The notes beneath the pieces are model-generated. The model was not told where the DNA came from. It searched no databases and saw only the letters and a program-made list of their open reading frames with translations. Shown piece by piece: positions 44,399-55,408 of a stretch of 64,000 nt of DNA; position 1 is the stretch's first letter; every line of letters starts with the position of its first letter. Origin of the DNA: Absidia repens (taxonomy: Eukaryota > Mucoromycota > Mucoromycetes > Mucorales > Cunninghamellaceae); NCBI GenBank assembly GCA_002105175.1, contig MCGE01000035.1, positions 62,001-126,000 on the forward strand, read 5' to 3'. The position numbers and the translations under genes are program-made.

Positions 44399-44956
44399 AT
44401 GAATTACGGTGAATCGAACCATCAGACTCTCGACGTGAATGAAGCTGCTTACTGCGCTATCCAACATAGCAAAGAAGAAGAGGATATATTTTCAAATGAA
44501 TTGCAAGCCGCTGTGGACGATGATAACAGCAGACTCCCGGTTTCAGAAGAAGAAGTGGGCAAAGCTCGTGATTCACATGCTTTAATTTTTGATCACTATG
44601 ATTTGTCGCAATCCTCTGCTCAAGACGTAGGATCTGCAGCCGCTTTGCAAGCCCACAACATGACAAGAAAGACGGATTCAAGTGGAACTCAAGTTATACC
44701 CAGTATTACCGAATTAGTAGGAGTAGCCATGGGGGAAACTAGGATTCTTATGGATTCCACAACCGTAAGTCAAAGCAAAGCTATCCGGGCAGCGGCAGTG
44801 ATGGCGATGCGTCTTTTTCTGACATATTATGGTGATTCACAAAGTGATGATGGTGGCGGAATTGACGGGTCCATGGGATATGACAGTAACCCTACCTATG
44901 GTACCATGACCGTTGCTGACGGTGTTGATCCTAATACAGTCCCGGAATACGTGTAG
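44399..44956 (+). CDS. D1, DUF7721-like Ala/Gly-rich protein (185 aa)
   Basis: A single exon starts at the ATG that aligns with D2 and D3 (MNYGESN). Features in order: an acidic N-terminus, DVNEAAYCAIQHSKEEEDIF, VDDDN, an AAALQAHNM helix block, a GVAMGE block, an AAVMAMRLF block, and a Gly/Asp-rich tail. This order resembles the fungal DUF7721 type (helical AAALQALKM then GLAMGEA blocks); the assignment is tentative. No signal peptide or membrane segment is seen. D1 is the most diverged open copy. AATAAA at about 45003 is followed about 25 nt later by a genomic A22 tract. Confidence 0.72.
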   Translation: MNYGESNHQTLDVNEAAYCAIQHSKEEEDIFSNELQAAVDDDNSRLPVSEEEVGKARDSHALIFDHYDLSQSSAQDVGSAAALQAHNMTRKTDSSGTQVIPSITELVGVAMGETRILMDSTTVSQSKAIRAAAVMAMRLFLTYYGDSQSDDGGGIDGSMGYDSNPTYGTMTVADGVDPNTVPEYV

Positions 44957-45062
44957 CTTAGCCTAGTTTGGTTAGTTCATATTTTTTTATTGCTGCATTA
45001 CAAAATAAACTGCACGAATTACAATTCCAAAAAAAAAAAAAAAAAAAAAAAATAGACAGAAG

Positions 45063-45125
45063 TCTAACCTAGTGGAACATTGCTTTTAAAGTAATTGATG
45101 GGCTCATAGATAAATGAAAAAAAAA
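45063..45125 (+). pseudogene. HET exon-1 remnant after D1
   Basis: The sequence aligns with HET exon 1 and its donor (AGTGGAACATTGCTTTTAAAG, then TGATGGGCTCATAG). The ATG and GT donor are lost. No HET body follows. Confidence 0.55.
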
Positions 45126-46824
45126 AAAAATGAAAAAAAAAAACATCCAGGTGCCTCGTTCACGGAAATCTTGATATGCTCTCCAGCGACAACTTTCGAA
45201 TACCGTTTTCGTTGTTTTTCCATAGCAAACACGGGTAGATGAATCGGTTCTATTGACTTATCTTTGTCTTTGATTGCAGTAATAATTGACGGCCTTTTTA
45301 TGAATTAGTGGATGCATTGGACACGCCAAAACCATTTGCCTTCGCGAATTCGGTAACACTGGCTGCCATACTTTTCTTAATCAGGAATATCTTTTTCCAA
45401 TAAGACTTTCATGAAACATAATAATATGTAGAGTATAGTATATATAAAGAGGTGTATATAAGGAACTGAAATTTTTGAGTAACTAACGAGTACTGAAAAA
45501 AGATAGTTATGCTCAATATTTATTGTATATCTTTTCTTTCTGGAGATTGACACCCTAAAGAAAACAAGTAATCCATATTTGGATGGCTTAATATAGCATG
45601 CATGAAGATTATATACATATAAAACGTATAAAAGTAAAATGTATGTAATAATGAAGTTTTATTTATGATGTGGTGGCACTTCAGCGTGGAATACTTTTTT
45701 TGTTTATCGTAGCTATAGCAAGTCCAATAAAAAGAAGGTAAGATTCAAAATCTCAAAATTTCTTTTCACGCCTTCCCGAATCGGTGCCAAAAAAGTTGTA
45801 GGAGGAAATGGTGAAGTAGGGACCCCTGAACGGTTCATTTGTGTTATTTAGTGAAAATGGTTTTTTAGGATGCACCATTTTGGGACTAGGAAATGGCCCC
45901 TGAGGTAGCGGACTGGGTTTGAAAACGGTATGTGTCTATCAGTAATGCATGAAAATGCACAGACTCTGATTTACCGAACGGCGCTAGAAAAAAGAAGGTC
46001 CGTGCCTCGCATATACGCTACTGTTTTCTTTTCTGCGCCTAACAGATTTCGGATAATAAGCTCACCAGTTATAACTACATGCAGGAGTGGATGATTATCT
46101 ACATTGATGCAAATCCAGGACCCAGAAATATACTAATCATCAGAACACTCTTTCACTGATAAATGGGGAATATTTTTCTTTGTTCCTCTACAAAAAAATG
46201 GAGGGACAATACATCATACACACTACATCACTCATGATCCAACAACAACAAGCTAAAGCATAAAAAAAGATAGTGTTTTATCCATATATAAAAGAAGTAG
46301 AGAGGGTTAAACCCTTTTCTAAAATATTAATCTAAGATTATGGTTTATGATTTTGAATTATCTTTCAACTAAAAGATCCCATTGACGACCTGCTGACCAA
46401 CGAAATGCCGGAAGCGTCTAATCCCATCCCATCTCATCAAATACACAATTCAACAAAAACAACCTCTGACGCTCAAGAAATCGATAGATTCCCAAAAGCT
46501 CCAGCGGTGCGCCAGAGCGTTTAGCTGAAATAAAAGATAAGAACTAAGAGCATGTGGCTCATTACGACATGGGAGCTAATGTCAGACTAATAGGTGCTCT
46601 GAATGCTGATCAGCTCTAGTCTAAAGATATAATTGTAAAAAGGGATCCCATAAGTATTACAGTACAGTGCAATACTGTACAAAGTATGAAAAAGGCTAAA
46701 GAGGTATCTTTTATATAACTGGCGACTATAATGTAAAAGAGTGGTAATAAAAAGGCATTCATTAAATACAGTACAAGGCATGAAGAAACTAATGGAATAT
46801 TTTTCATTAAAGCAAGTTAAAAGA
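45126..46824. other. Long gene-free region
   Basis: AT-rich sequence that is not obviously part of the repeated units. Some moderate-GC stretches (45780-46040) have no open frame of note, and no tRNA or conserved element was recognised. Confidence 0.45.
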
Positions 46825-47120
46825 GACAATTTTTATTCAGTATGGATACAAATGATGGTCAAAGTAAGACTAAACTAGCAGCTAATGAAGTCTTCAAAAA
46901 GCCAACTAATGGTGGTTCTAAATCCTGATTCCAAAATGAAAGGGTTTCCCCATGCATGTCGTAATCCCTGTGCTAAAAACCCTTCTAAACTAGTCCTGGG
47001 CTAATCTAAGATGGCAATGACCTCAAAGAAGTTGAATGATGAGGAAAGGAAAAGAAAAAGAAAAGGAAAGAAAAAATAGAAAATAGGGAAAATAAAAATT
47101 CACGCGGGCGGCATTTAAAT
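46825..47120 (-). repeat. ATGGGGAAACCC element, copy 18 (inverted)
   Basis: Intact inverted core at about 46935-46958. Minus-strand AATAAA near 46829. Pyrimidine tract and GCCGCCCGCG block near 47100-47112. Confidence 0.75.
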
Positions 47121-48153
47121 TGTTTGTCTTGTATCTCATGAGCGAAAGAAAGGAAGCCCCTCTTTTTTCTTTCTTACATCTATCAACACCATCCAATAAC
47201 ACCAAACGATGGTTATATTTTTATTACAATGACCACCACCATTTAACATCGGCAGCATGATTGCCTCGTCTCCGGTTGACTTTACAGACAAGAAAAAACG
47301 ATTCGCCCAAAATTAACTTTCCCCATTGGTGTAGAGTATTTTATCGCTCATGGTACATAAGATAGTTCACTCTCTTTGGCCCATTCATTGAAACAATGGA
47401 AGGCATAGAAAAGAATAATGGTAAAAAGTGAAGTCGTCAGGGGGGTCTTTGTCATCTTCGTCGCAAAGTACATAGTTTCATATACTCTTAACATCATATT
47501 GAGATAAATTATTGGTTTCTTTTGGTTTCCCCAACTAGAGATCAATAAAAATAAAAAAAATCATGTAAGACGGCGTTTCAATATGCTTGTCGTCCATTTT
47601 ATCAGATACCGCCCAATTACTAATATATATATATATATATATATTGGAACAGTCGGATGATGCCATAAAACTCTTGCATCTCTTTATTTTCTAAGCATGT
47701 CAATGATACAGCTTGATCAAGTCCTAATTGTGGTAGGGGAAATACATGAGTCATCGTTAACAAGTTGCAGTGATTCAATACTAGAGAAAACAAGTTGCCT
47801 ATATATCGTGATTGTTTATCAGTTATTGACTGAGTCATCCATTTTTGTTTTTCATAAGTGTGTAAATAAAAGTAAGGAGGTCGTTGCTTTTTTTTAAAAA
47901 AAAAAAAAAACAAAAAAAGAAATACTGTGCACTAGAATAAATAAGTAAATAATTTCGAATGTCGACATCTCAGTTCCCACAGCTCTCTGTGAGAAAATTG
48001 TTAAAAAATCAGTTTTTAGTATTAACAAAACTGCTATCCATTGAGTAGAGTAGGTTTCAGCTTGCATCTTTAATCAACAACAACCTTAAAAAAAGAGTGA
48101 TGGCGTAAATGTCTTTGCATGAACTCTAAATACGATATATACCGCAACTCCAC

Positions 48154-48173
48154 AAACGCCATACGTGTGTCAG
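48154..48173 (+). promoter_or_regulatory. Shared upstream motif of D2
   Basis: AAACGCCATACGTGTGTCAG, about 125-142 nt before the D2 ATG. Confidence 0.6.
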
Positions 48174-48295
48174 AAAAAAACGCATTTCCTTATTTTCCCC
48201 TTTTTTAACAGTTTCACTTGTGTTCTTTATCCCATTTCTTTGCCAATATTACTGTAGACTGCCCAGTCCGTTTTAACCAATCTATCCATAGTAAT

Positions 48296-48859
48296 ATGAG
48301 TTACCGTGAATTGAATAAATACCAAGCTGTGCCTCAGGTGCCTCAGGTGATAGATAAATGTCTCAACGTAAATGATGCTGCTCGCTACGCTGCCGAACAT
48401 AGCGAAAAAGAAGAGAGTATGTTTTTATCTGTATTGTCAACGGTTGTGGATGATGACAACAGCAAACGCCCTGCTTTAGAACAAGAAACGAACGAAATTG
48501 CTGAAATACATTATCGTATTTATATTCAAGGTCGTCTGTCGGAAGCCTCTTCAAAGGAAATAGGAAAAGCAGCTGCTTTGCAAGCCCTCAAAATGGCTAC
48601 AAACACGGACCTTGGAACAGATGTTATCCCCGATAGGTCCAAATTTATTGGACTAGCAATGGGTGAAGCTATAAATGTTTTAAGATATGATGGTGGAGCT
48701 GGCAGTGGCGCTGGTGGAACAAATCAAAACGAAGCTCTCCATGCAGCTGCAGCGACGGCAATGCGTCTCTATATGTCAAAAAATGGTGACTCACAAGGTG
48801 GTAGTGGCGATTTCAATGTTGATGGCATTGATGCGTCGATGCTCACGAACGTGGTGTAG
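48296..48859 (+). CDS. D2, DUF7721-like Ala/Gly-rich protein (187 aa)
   Basis: Single exon, ATG aligned with D1. Family blocks: NVNDAARYAAEHSEKEESMF, LSTVVDDDNSKRPAL, GKAAALQALKM, GLAMGEA, AAAATAMRLYMSK, then a Gly-rich linker and GIDASMLTNVV. Two PQV repeats (VPQVPQV) sit near the N-terminus. Both the protein and its 5' flank match D4. AATAAA near 48903 is followed by an A11 tract at about 48930. Function unknown. Confidence 0.75.
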   Translation: MSYRELNKYQAVPQVPQVIDKCLNVNDAARYAAEHSEKEESMFLSVLSTVVDDDNSKRPALEQETNEIAEIHYRIYIQGRLSEASSKEIGKAAALQALKMATNTDLGTDVIPDRSKFIGLAMGEAINVLRYDGGAGSGAGGTNQNEALHAAAATAMRLYMSKNGDSQGGSGDFNVDGIDASMLTNVV

Positions 48860-49104
48860 TTTAACATAGTGTAGTTAGTTTATGTTTTTATTGTTATCTT
48901 TACAAAATAAACTAAATGAATTACAGCTCAAAAAAAAAAAATTAAACATAAACATACACAGGAAAAACCAGGGCTAATGTAAAATGGTGGGATGGAAGGG
49001 CTGTACAAAATATTATAACGTAAAAAGTGAGTGCATGTGCAAGAGGGATCTACTGGTCTATGGCACATAGTAAAGACAAATGGTATACAAGACAAAACAA
49101 GAGC

Positions 49105-49420
49105 GTACTTTATTCAGACAATGACATAAACGTCAACAAGACAACTAAATCTACAAAGGATACGTCTAATGATAAAAAAAATCAGGTTTTATAACAGCCA
49201 TGCCAAGAGTGTGAGATGTTCCTAGATTACTAATTTAGAATCAAAGGGTTTCCCCATGCATGTTGCCAATCCCTGATCTGAATCCCTTTTATTTCTATGT
49301 ATAACACTGATCCAACATGACCAGCACCCCAATGAGGTTTGCAAGGTCGAAGAGGCTCCGAAAGAAGCGAGAGGGAGAGAATATATCAAAAATAGAGAAT
49401 CATGCGGGCGGCGATCAAAT
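49105..49420 (-). repeat. ATGGGGAAACCC element, copy 19 (inverted)
   Basis: Intact inverted core at about 49244-49265. Minus-strand AATAAA near 49110. GCCGCCCGCATGATTCTC block near 49400. Confidence 0.75.
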
Positions 49421-50083
49421 ATTCTTACCGCCCATTTGATCGGAAGCTCTTCGAAATCTAGCTCGCGGGATGATGACCTTAAAACTCAGTTACCTGATAC
49501 TTGACCTCTTTTCTTTCCAAGCAAGCCAATGTTTCAAGACGACCAAGTCTCAAGTGTTGAAATCATGTGCCATCATCAACATAGGGAAATGGATGAATCG
49601 AGAAGAAAACGTGTGCATGGCAAATGTATCATGATTGCCTATCAGTTGATGAGTTGACACATTGGCTGAATCGTGTCTCTTTTTCTACCTCTACTTTATT
49701 TCAAGTTTGTTTTTGTACGTACAGTAATAAGAGCCCAAAAAATATAAGGTTTTTTTTATAAAAATAATAATAATAATAATAATTATGCATTGCAAAAAAT
49801 AAATTAATAAATCATCTCCATGTTGACATCTCGGTTCCCAGACTTGAAGATATAATTTGGCGCAAGTTAAAAAAAAAAGTAAACACTAAAAAATTCAGGC
49901 ACCAAAATTTCATCAAAATGAACGACAGAGAGACCTGCCAAAGATGTTAAAAATCAGACTTTGGTATTAGAAAAAAAAAAAAAAAAACAAAAAAAAAAAA
50001 AAAAAACAAAGAAACAACAACCAAATGTCGGCGTAAACTTTCCCAAATCCAAACTCTAAATATGGTATATTCTGCATCTCTTC
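49421..50083. other. D3 distal 5' flank
   Basis: Repeated before D5 (about 59560-60310). Contains an AAT microsatellite near 49763-49783 and A-rich tracts near 49974-50007. No gene is seen. Confidence 0.5.
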
Positions 50084-50103
50084 AAACGCCACAAGTGTGT
50101 CAG
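50084..50103 (+). promoter_or_regulatory. Shared upstream motif of D3
   Basis: AAACGCCACAAGTGTGTCAG, about 120-139 nt before the first ATG of D3. Confidence 0.6.
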
Positions 50104-50232
50104 AAAAGCACATTTCCTTAATCCTCCATTTTAACAGTTTCTCTTTTGCTCTTTGTTCCATTTCTTTACCAATATTACTGAAGTCTGCCCTGTCCTTTTT
50201 AACCAATCTATCCATAGTAAGTATGAATTACG

Positions 50233-50808
50233 ATGAATCGAACGATTACCAAGCTGCGTCTCAAGCGACAAGTGAAATGCCTCGACGTGAATGAAGCTGC
50301 TAACTACGCTGCCCATCAAAGCGAAGAAGAACATAGTCTGTTTTCATCTGTATTGTCAACAGTTGTGGATGATGATAACAACAAACGCCCTGCTTTAGAT
50401 CAAGAAGCGAACGAAATGGCTATTGCACATGACCGTATTTATAATCAAGGTTGTCTGTCACAAGCCTCTCCTGCGGATATAGGAAAAGCAGCTGCTTTAC
50501 AAGCCCACAAAATGACAACAAGCGGAACTGGCTGTATCCCCGGTTCCTCCGAATTGATTGGACTAGCAATGGGTGAAGCCATGAAGCTTCTGAAAGATGC
50601 TGGTGGAGCTGGTGGAGAAAATCAAAACGAAGCACTGCGTGTAGCAGCGGCAACGGCGATGCGTCTTTATGTGTCTAAAGGTCGTGGTTCACAAAGTAGT
50701 GGTGCCGGTGGAACTAACGGGTCGGTGGGACTTGCTTACACTGATGGTCTCGATACCAATGCCGGTAGCGGCGGCATTAATGCTGCTATGCTCTCGAAAC
50801 TCATGTAG
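50233..50808 (+). CDS. D3, DUF7721-like Ala/Gly-rich protein (191 aa), start displaced
   Basis: The family start at 50223 (MNYDESN) runs into TGA after about 23 codons, because one A was inserted before TGCCTCGACG (about 50274-50278). A second ATG only 10 nt downstream, at 50233, lies in the frame of the rest of the protein. It gives a novel basic N-terminus (MNRTITKLRLKRQVK) and then the normal DVNEAANYAAHQSEEEHS. All later blocks are intact (GKAAALQAHKM, GLAMGEAMKLL, AAATAMRLYVSK, NAAMLSKLM). It may be translated by leaky scanning or may be an early pseudogene. Confidence 0.6.
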   Translation: MNRTITKLRLKRQVKCLDVNEAANYAAHQSEEEHSLFSSVLSTVVDDDNNKRPALDQEANEMAIAHDRIYNQGCLSQASPADIGKAAALQAHKMTTSGTGCIPGSSELIGLAMGEAMKLLKDAGGAGGENQNEALRVAAATAMRLYVSKGRGSQSSGAGGTNGSVGLAYTDGLDTNAGSGGINAAMLSKLM

Positions 50809-50885
50809 GTTAGCTTGGTTTAGCTTGGTTTATATTTTTATTGTTGTCTTTACAAAATAAACTGAATGAATTACAACTCAAAAAA

Positions 50886-52165
50886 TGGACTAAAGAAGAC
50901 CCAGTGGAACATTACTTTCAAAGTATTTGGTGGGCTCATAATAAAACGAAAAAAAAAAAAATCATGAATAATTCGACTTTATTTTTTTGTACAATTAACC
51001 TGTGACGACACTCAGCAGCAACAGCAACAAAAATCATTTCATGTTTTGCTTGTCAATATTGAAAAGGTCGTCAAAGACAACATCATCCACTGTGTTGAAA
51101 AACCACTGGAAAGCCACACAGAGGAACTTGACTTTATTTTATTGTCTTACCGTTGGGGCGAATTAAAAGAAAATTTGGTTGATACGAAATGTGACTATGT
51201 TGCATCTATCACGTCATTTGCATTTCAGGATTTTTATGAGCTTTATTCCGTGATGATGGGCGAGCCCGACTGAGCAAGTATGCCTGCGTGAATTTGTATG
51301 GGTCAAATCAACAATGAACGACATGACGCTACCATTTAAAAAAATGGGCAACATTTACGAACGAGACACTTATATTTTGGCAGTACCTGATCTTCACATT
51401 CAACATTTGGAGAACGTATCGAATTCAAATGTTAGTATTATATTTAAACTTCAAGACTGTCAGGAATATCTTTATTCCCTCATTCAAAAGCGTTCTCAAC
51501 TGTACAATAAATTTCTCGATAACATCATCAACGTGCCTAGGGATCAGGTGTTAAGACGATTGGTGACAGAATATACTCATTGTTCTATGAATCGCTGTGA
51601 AACATGGTTGGATGACTCTCACGCCTTTGATTCCGAGATAGTGCTTGAAAGATTATATAACACCAGCCACACATATTCTCTAACCAATCATTATCCTTGT
51701 GCAGACGCCACGGCGCAAGCACAGACACAACTCTACACCGCTTTGGATGCGGGGGGGGGGTTTGCCGCAGCCATGGAGTGGAACCTCGTAGAGTGGGACT
51801 TGGCAGAGGATTGGAATCTCGCTTAGTATGGCACGGTAACAGAAATAAGTATGGCAACCCGACATTGCCATGGAAGAATTATGTCGTTAGAAGGGACAGG
51901 AGTATCGCACAACTCATGGAACTTTTAAATGATATCATCCGTGATTGGTCATCTCGTGTATGGGTGATCAGCGAATCCCACATTGCAAAAAAAAAAGAAA
52001 GAAAAACAACCTAATGCATTGGGTCATTGGGTTCGACTCAGAGAAATTCAAGGGTTGCCATTTTTTAAATTTGATTTTGAGGTTTTTACTGAATCATACA
52101 ATACGGAATTGCGAGATATGTACGTGCGATTTCACCAAAATATGATCGACCAACTCAGTAAATAA

Positions 52166-52196
<31 letters not shown>

Positions 52197-52443
52197 GAAA
52201 AGATCCTGAACTCCAAGACGAGTAAAAATGGTAAATTAAAAAAAAAAAAAAATGCAGGGGGGGGGAGGTGAGGAGGAAATGTCAGTCAAGTTTATATTTT
52301 TATATATTAACATTGACATGTAGAGGGATCGATTTTATGCCGTTTTGCCACAAACGAAGTATAAGGGCAAAATCAAGCAAGTGGCTGATTGGAGCATTAA
52401 TATTATGGTTTCGGTTAAATCAAAACTAATCGAGATCATGGAT
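50886..52443 (+). pseudogene. HET-7, decayed HET-domain gene
   Basis: Exon 1 is visible at 50886 but has an extra G after ATG and a damaged donor (CAAAGTATTTG), and the exon-2 acceptor is lost. Exon 2 starts with a Gln stretch and an LSYRWGE block, then hits TGA after GEPD at about 51271, where a deletion has removed most of VWVDAICVDQ. Further breaks are a G8 run near 51750, an A/G-rich insertion near 51990, and a T30 tract near 52168. Exon 3 stops matching after EIMD (about 52443). It directly follows D3 without its own shared upstream motif. Confidence 0.85.
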
Positions 52444-52959
52444 TTACTATTACCCCTTTAGATTAGCGTTTTTGTTGTTCTGTTTTCAATAAAATATACC
52501 TCTTTGGTCTTTTTCATGCCATCTACAGTACTGTATATATAGTGCTGTATTGTCAATTCAGAAGCCTTTTTTTGCGAACGGATGTAATTCAACATATTAC
52601 ACCTTGATCAACAAAATACATGCGCTGGCGAGCATTACAAGTACATACTAGGTGAGCCTCCTCGTCACATTATCAGCTTACGTTTTATACAATAGTTGGC
52701 ACTGTTCGATTCACTTTTTCTTTATCGAAATTCCACTGAAATAAGTTTTTCGCTCTCCCATATAAGGGTTCATTTTCCGCAGTTTGTTATTTCATCAACC
52801 CCGCCTTCTGTGTGTCTCTCGGGTGGCGCAAAAAAAAAAAAATGGCATTTTAACGGACTTTCGATGTACGCGAAAAAAATATATATTCTGAAACAGATGC
52901 TCTTTTCTTTTATTTCTGATTTTTTATTCATTTTGGAACACAATCACTACTGGGAAGCC
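52444..52959. other. Spacer between HET-7 and the F-box gene
   Basis: The first part matches spacers near 5080 and 43030 (TCAATAAAATATACCTCTTTGGTC). An ATG at 52864 is in frame with the F-box gene and could be an upstream start. Confidence 0.45.
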
Positions 52960-54649
52960 ATGACTATAACAAGAAACACCCAACGCCATTGCCCCTCAGA
53001 TCAACAATTGGGTTCTTCTTTCTCCGATCCTCCGAACAAGGAACGGGTTAATAGTTCTTCCGGTTCCTGTGTAAGTACAGTAGAGCGGCTAAAAGCAATG
53101 CGACTGATATGTTTTGGTTCTGTACTAATATTATTTTATTATTATTATTATTATTATTGTTAGTCACCAAGGGAAGTAAGAACTAACGACATTCAATGCG
53201 ATTCTGATGACGATGAACACGGACACTCACACTTCACCTGTAAAAAAAAAAAAAAAAAATATTATCAAACTTAATAAATGAAAAGAGTGAACTTACTTTT
53301 GTACTGTATTGATTTTTGTAGGCGACGATTCTAAACAAATTCAATGGCACGCCGAGAAAATTCTTCAAAACCAAAACGAAGGAAGCACCATTCAAATAAA
53401 ACCTGATGATACAGCTATTATCACACCTCATCCTCGACACATGCCGAATGAAATCCTGGAATGCATTTTCAATCATGTCGCTCAAAAATCCAAACGTCTT
53501 CCTTGCCTCTATGGTAGCCAAGAGCGTGATCAACGAAAAGATCTTTATACATGCACCTTAGTCAACAAACTCTTTTATGCGATCGTCAATCCTTTGTTAT
53601 GGCATGAACCAGTCCTGGATGCCGATCCCACTCACGTCCAACGGCTGCTTGACTGTTTGGCGGCAACAGAACGACCCCTTGGACACGATGTCAGAAAACT
53701 CTATTTGCGCAACACCACTTGCACCGACCATCAACTTTTATGTTTAATGACGCACGTCCGTCATTTGGAAACCCTTTCAATAGACAACGATAAACCTTTA
53801 TACGACGATGATGACCCTATCGCCGCCGCACCCATCACCAACACAAGTCTACAACAGCTACCACGTTACTGTTCCCAACTCACCTCTCTTGACCTATACA
53901 ACATGGATCTGTCGACAGTCACCCTCCGCGCCATAGGTCAGCATTGCCTCCGACTGACTGAATTCACTCTGTTTTTTAACGTCAAACCATGGGATGGGGT
54001 CTTGTCTGCTCTTACCCATTGTCCTTTGGAAAAGCTTAGAATTACTTGTGATGATGCACAATGGGGGACGTTGACTGAACACATGGTGACGGATATAGCC
54101 AAATTTCAAGGGTTGACCTATTTGTGTCTCTCTGTCTTTCAGCATTCAAGACTTATCATGACATTATTCACCAACAAGAGGATGAAGAAAACAAACAAGG
54201 ACACGACGACGGTTCCCTGGCCCCGCTTGAAGACACTCAGCCTCGACCTTTGTTATGATATGGACGAGACTAGCTTTATTGACTTTATCAAAACGCATCC
54301 TCACCTTCAGAGTATTACTTTAGAGGGTGCAGCCTTGACCGATGTCAGTCTCAAAGCAATGGCCATGTATCTCCATCATCTTAGCGACTTGACTTTGTAT
54401 GGGGTGAACAGTATCACCTCTGGTGGTGTACGCCAATTGGTTCAAGCATGCCACAGGTTGGTGTTCTTTCAATTTTATCTATGTGATCCAATTGTGCCGA
54501 GTGATATCTTGCCAGCTTATGAAAACGGCACGGCTAATTTTATCTTGTATAAAACTGATCTTGTCAAGATACGCAATGCTCAAGGAACTGAAGACATACA
54601 TTGGTTAGCGAAGAGAATCAGCGCTGCGACTGCAATGCCCGTAGTTTAG
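52960..54649 (+). CDS. F-box and leucine-rich-repeat protein (3 exons, 504 aa)
   Basis: The CDS is join(52960..53070, 53164..53239, 53322..54649), 505 codons with the stop. Splice sites are GTAAGT/TTAG and GTAAAA/GTAG, and all joins keep frame. An F-box lies at about residues 102-157 (HMPNEILECIFNHV, LVNKLFYAIVNPLLWHEPVL), followed by irregular LRRs (LTSLDLYNMDLS, LKTLSLDLCYDMDE, LSDLTLYGVNSITSGGV). Such proteins usually act as SCF ubiquitin-ligase substrate receptors. The start is uncertain because in-frame upstream ATGs exist (for example 52864). It is the only single-copy gene in the window, between the two D blocks. Confidence 0.85.
53133..53160 (+). repeat. ATT/TTA microsatellite in intron 1 of the F-box gene
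   Basis: A TTA-type repeat runs into the TTAG acceptor of intron 1, serving as its T-rich tract. Confidence 0.7.
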
Positions 54650-55114
54650 TATAGGTTAAAATAGTAGTATCTTTTTTTTTCTTTTGTTTTTATTATTACA
54701 TTTTTCTACCTCATTTAATACAATAAAGAAAACATTTGTCTATTATCTCTTGTCTTTTTTTTTTTTTTTTTGTCGCATTGATTGCTGTGTGGTATTTTTC
54801 TATTGTATGAAAGCATACTGGAAAGTCATTCATTTGACTATCGTATTATATAGTGGGAACACAATTGTGACGAGCAATTGTGTACTCATCTGCTATATTT
54901 ATATATGACGCAACCCATTAGTTACAGCACTACCGCGATGGAGAGGTAAATTTGTCTATGATTGAATAATGGCCAGTCCTCCTCCTCCTATCCAGATCCC
55001 TTTTTTTTTGCACACACACACACACACAGACACATGGCCGGATCAATTTATTTTACTACCCCTTAATTGATGAGACAATGAAACATCAGGGAGACTAGTG
55101 GTAAAAAGAATAAG
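54650..55114. other. 3' flank of the F-box gene
   Basis: CAATAAAG at about 54721 is the likely polyadenylation signal. A CA microsatellite lies at about 55011-55028. No gene is seen. Confidence 0.55.
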
Positions 55115-55380
55115 ATATATTTTATCCAGATCTAGGTATTAAACAGTGACAACTAACACCAAGCTAAGCTAATTACGGTTTTAACACTATTTCTGAGATA
55201 AAGGATAAATCTAATGTTGAAGCAACCACGAATCCAAAATGAAAAAATTTCCCCATGCATGTTTGTATTGCATTTTGTCAAAATGCTCCTGATTCAAATT
55301 CTAACTCTAATCCAAGTTGACCAGTACCTCATTAGACCTACAATGATATTGGAAATAAATAAAAAAAAAAAAAAAAAAGT
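55115..55380 (-). repeat. ATGGGGAAACCC element, copy 20 (inverted)
   Basis: Inverted core at about 55238-55262 (minus strand ATGGGGAAATTT). The minus-strand signal is weakened (GATAAAAT near 55120). Confidence 0.6.
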
Positions 55381-55408
55381 GGGGGAAGAGTATACATTAA
55401 AGTGATGG

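Larger units (their letters stand above)
47160..51005. repeat. D2-D3 segmental block (open copy)
   Basis: It contains about 1.1 kb of 5' flank, D2, an inverted element and D3, and ends at the HET exon-1 stretch. The block is repeated at about 57240-61240 with D4 and D5. Confidence 0.75.
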
